64,000 bases of DNA, from contig VIIQ02000698.1 of the NCBI GenBank assembly GCA_007449985.2, positions 441,501 through 505,500 of the forward strand, in the 5' to 3' direction. The stretch comes from Desmodesmus armatus. Lineage: Eukaryota > Chlorophyta > Chlorophyceae > Sphaeropleales > Scenedesmaceae. The position numbers and the translations under genes are program-made. Within the stretch, counting starts at the first letter, position 1; every line of letters begins with the position of its first letter. This document shows positions 61,645 through 64,000 of this stretch, one piece after another. The notes under the pieces were generated by a model. That model was not told where the DNA came from. It made no database searches and saw only the letters and a list, made by a program, of their open reading frames with translations.

Positions 61645-64000
61645 ATGTCAGATGAATGCGGCCCACGAAAGATGTATGATATCAAACCCAGTAAACACCC
61701 TGCTGCATCTTCATCCAACAGCATCAATGCAATGAATGCTAAGATCCAGCTGAATTTCGTCACAGTAGAGCAGCAAGCAGCAAACCTAGCAGAAGAGAAC
61801 CGCAAACGACCTAGATCAAATCGAACTGGCCAGTTGCCGCCTGGGAGTCGCGGCAGTGGCCGGCCACGTCTGCATCAGTCAGATGATGGTGATGGCTGCA
61901 GCACAGCGGAGCCAGCAGGCCTGTCAGAGTGGGAGGAGCGCAACCAGGCAGCACAGCAGAACTGGGACAAGGCCAACGTGCAGAACCGGCAGCTGGCACA
62001 GCAGTACAGGGCTTTCGATGCCGACACCAGCAACCACCAGCAGATTGATTCAGCACTACACTGTGCAACACAGTCAGTGGCAGCATCCCTTATCAGACAC
62101 TCTTGCTGCTGCCTTATACATCAGCCTCCAGACAGGGAAGAGCTTGGGCAACAACTGGCAGCCCAGTTGCTGAACGCTGCCCAGCACCAGCCAGATCGAC
62201 CAGCCGATCAGCAACAGCAGCACCAGCAGCAGCAGCAGCAGCAGCAACGGCAGCAGCAGCAGCAGCAGCAACGGCAGCAGCAGCAGCAGCAGCAGGGCAC
62301 TGCGGAAGCCCAGGAGCAAGATGATGTTGAACAGCCGGCTCAAATGCTCCTACAGATTGTCAGCATGCGACTGGTGGCATGCCATGTCCTGGGGGCCAGC
62401 TTTTGGCTGCCAGTCCCCACAGTGGGGTGTGCTTGCTGTGACAAGCAATGGGAGGTACAGGCAGCAGCAGCGGGCTTTTTTGGCAACGCTCCCGTGCAGC
62501 CTGGTGTTTGGTTCAGCACGCAGCTCTTGGACCTGTACACACCGATGTTTCAGTCTGGTCTGAGCGCCACTGCACTGGCGGAGGCCCTCAGCAAGGTGGC
62601 AGCAAGCGCAGACGTGTATGCCCCCTTGCTGCCCAAGCTGTCCAGTGCACTCCTACCCATTGATGACAGGTGGGTGCCAAGGCCGACTTTTCCCTGTGTG
62701 TGAGCCTTCATGCTGGCAGTGTCAGTGCCGGCAGCTGTAGCATGCATTGAGCATGTACGGGGACCATTACAGTGATAGCTGTAGCTGTGGTTGTGCATAG
62801 TTGTATGCTGTGTACTGTGGCCAAAGCCCGCTCCTAATCATGGGCCAACATTGGGCCATTGTGGCGCTCATCCTCTGTTGCTGCATCTACAGCATACACC
62901 TCTTTGTATACCAACGCCATAGGACTGGTCATCCACCGCCAACTTTCATGGGGCTCACATGCATCTCACGCCATGTACTCTCTGTCTTGTTCAGGCACCT
63001 CAGCGCTGCGTGGGAGCAGTGGCGGGCGGTGTGCGCAGCGTGGTGCAGCATAGCTGCTGTGGCAGCTGACATTGGGCGCTCACAGCTTGGTCCTGCGGCA
63101 TGCTGTCCTGGGTGTGCTGCGGTGCCTGGCCAGAGCACTGAAGATGGTGAGTCGGCCGGCGTATGCAGGGTGGTGGGTGGCGACTTATCACAACAGCTGT
63201 GGCTGACATACAAGGTGTGCATGAAATGATGCTCATGCTGCTTTGCACTTTTGCTCTGATTGCATCAGGTGTGTGACGTCCTTCGGCACTTTACCCCTAT
63301 CAGTCCAAGTGCCTTGTACACCTGTCATGCAGAGGCCCGATGGTTCTAACTCAGTGTGGCCACCTGTTGTGCAGGCTCCTTCCGTGTTGTGCCCCGCCAT
63401 ACGGCCCTGACCTGTTTGGGTGATGATGCTGAGGCTGTCGCCGCTGCGCAGCAGGTTGGTCTTCTACCAGGTGCGCACCGGCAATGCGCTGGTGGGCGGG
63501 ACATTATCGCACCAACCTCAGGGGGTCCAGCTTGCTGGTTACTGGGTCGCACCATGACTGACACTATTTTTCTGTGGTTGGTCATGAAGATCATATCTGT
63601 GTGCATATCTGTGCATGCAGGGGATGTGGCCCTGCCTGCTGTTGGTGCTACGGGTAAGCCCTTCTTGTTCGCCGCAGCAACAGATGCGATGGTCAAGGCC
63701 AACCGCTACAAGTCAGCTGGCAAGAGCAGCGCAGTCAGCCGGGACAGTGAGCACATGTTCTTTGGGCAGCCACACCAGCAGCTGATGGAGTTGAATGCTG
63801 CCGGCCAACTTCCCCTCAGCGGCGCTTTCAACGCCACCAGCGGCGGTGTCAGCATGCAGGCTGGGGGTCCCACTGCTGCTGCAGCTGGTGCGGCAGCAGG
63901 GGACGATGCTGAGCTGGAGCTGGAAGCGCACATCGAGCATCAGTGCCACCCCCGGCTGTCGTGCGCGCGTGAAACGTCTGTCAACAACAGCATCAGCGAT
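61645..64000 (+). CDS. KDZ-like transposase gene, 3' end outside window
   Basis: Exons in frame: 61645-62669, 62995-63146, 63375-63470, 63621-63653 and 63678 to the window end. The N-terminal part is Gln/Asn-rich with WEERNQAAQQNWDKAN and a polyglutamine tract (about residues 189-218). Then come a cysteine pair and GFFGNAPVQPGVWFSTQLLD, which resembles the CxC zinc-binding unit and following block of KDZ (Kyakuja-Dileera-Zisupton) transposases. CCPGCAAVPGQSTEDG and then DAMVKANRYKSAGKSS resemble the block around the first catalytic Asp in those proteins (Asp, then a Lys-x-x-Arg/Tyr and Ser-Ala-Gly). The later part of the catalytic core lies beyond the window. The name rests on pattern memory. 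No terminal inverted repeats were found near 61645. Confidence 0.6.
62213..62296 (+). repeat. CAG repeat encoding polyglutamine in the KDZ-like protein
   Basis: About 28 codons, nearly all CAG with single CAA, CAC and CGG interruptions, translated as Gln with occasional His and Arg. Confidence 0.95.

Overview
This window reads as nuclear DNA of a green alga (Chlorophyta, most likely a core chlorophyte). The genes are dense with short introns, almost all GT-AG with donors of the GTGNGT or GTAAGN type. The protein set is plant/algal: a plant-type PI4-kinase alpha, a predicted plastid membrane protein, an acid invertase and VPS60. There is an interstitial plant/algal-type telomere repeat (TTTAGGG), and introns are rich in CAG, poly-C and TGCATG simple repeats. 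I rebuilt the genes by joining exons so that phase is kept across every junction. Family names come from recognised motifs, not from a database search.

Layout. 1-8141 (minus): a large secreted or type I membrane protein gene that runs off the left edge. 8596-11394 (plus): VPS60/CHMP5, an ESCRT-III subunit, divergently transcribed from the former. 12643-17115 (plus): an MHS-type major-facilitator transporter. 17116-20908: about 3.8 kb with no convincing gene, but with a head-to-head telomeric repeat. 20909-22153 (minus): a small secreted Ala-rich, Cys-containing protein with a GC-AG intron. 24687-26920 (minus): a predicted plastid-targeted multi-pass membrane protein. 27561-32820 (plus): a secreted GH32 invertase, divergent from the previous gene. 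34046-36177 (plus): a coding-like but damaged region with two in-frame stops. 36405-39054 (plus): a secreted polysaccharide (chitin-type) deacetylase. 39649-58285 (plus): phosphatidylinositol 4-kinase alpha in about 37 exons. 58286-60239: repeat-rich sequence with a hammerhead-ribozyme-like motif. 60240-60941 (minus): the 3' part of a fasciclin (FAS1) domain gene. 61645-64000 (plus): a KDZ-like transposase gene that runs off the right edge.

There is no operon logic; genes are independent. Two functional themes can be inferred: membrane traffic and phosphoinositides (VPS60, PI4K alpha), and extracellular or wall carbohydrate and adhesion (invertase, deacetylase, FAS1, two other secreted proteins, plus a metabolite transporter).

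Most unusual signals: a complete hammerhead ribozyme core at 59270-59306 with a mutated relative at 57437-57473, both embedded in repeat sequence; two long near-perfect intronic hairpins (2905-3041 and 13605-13716); a perfect head-to-head telomeric palindrome (20202-20235); and a coding-like frame broken by TGA and TAG (34046-34652).
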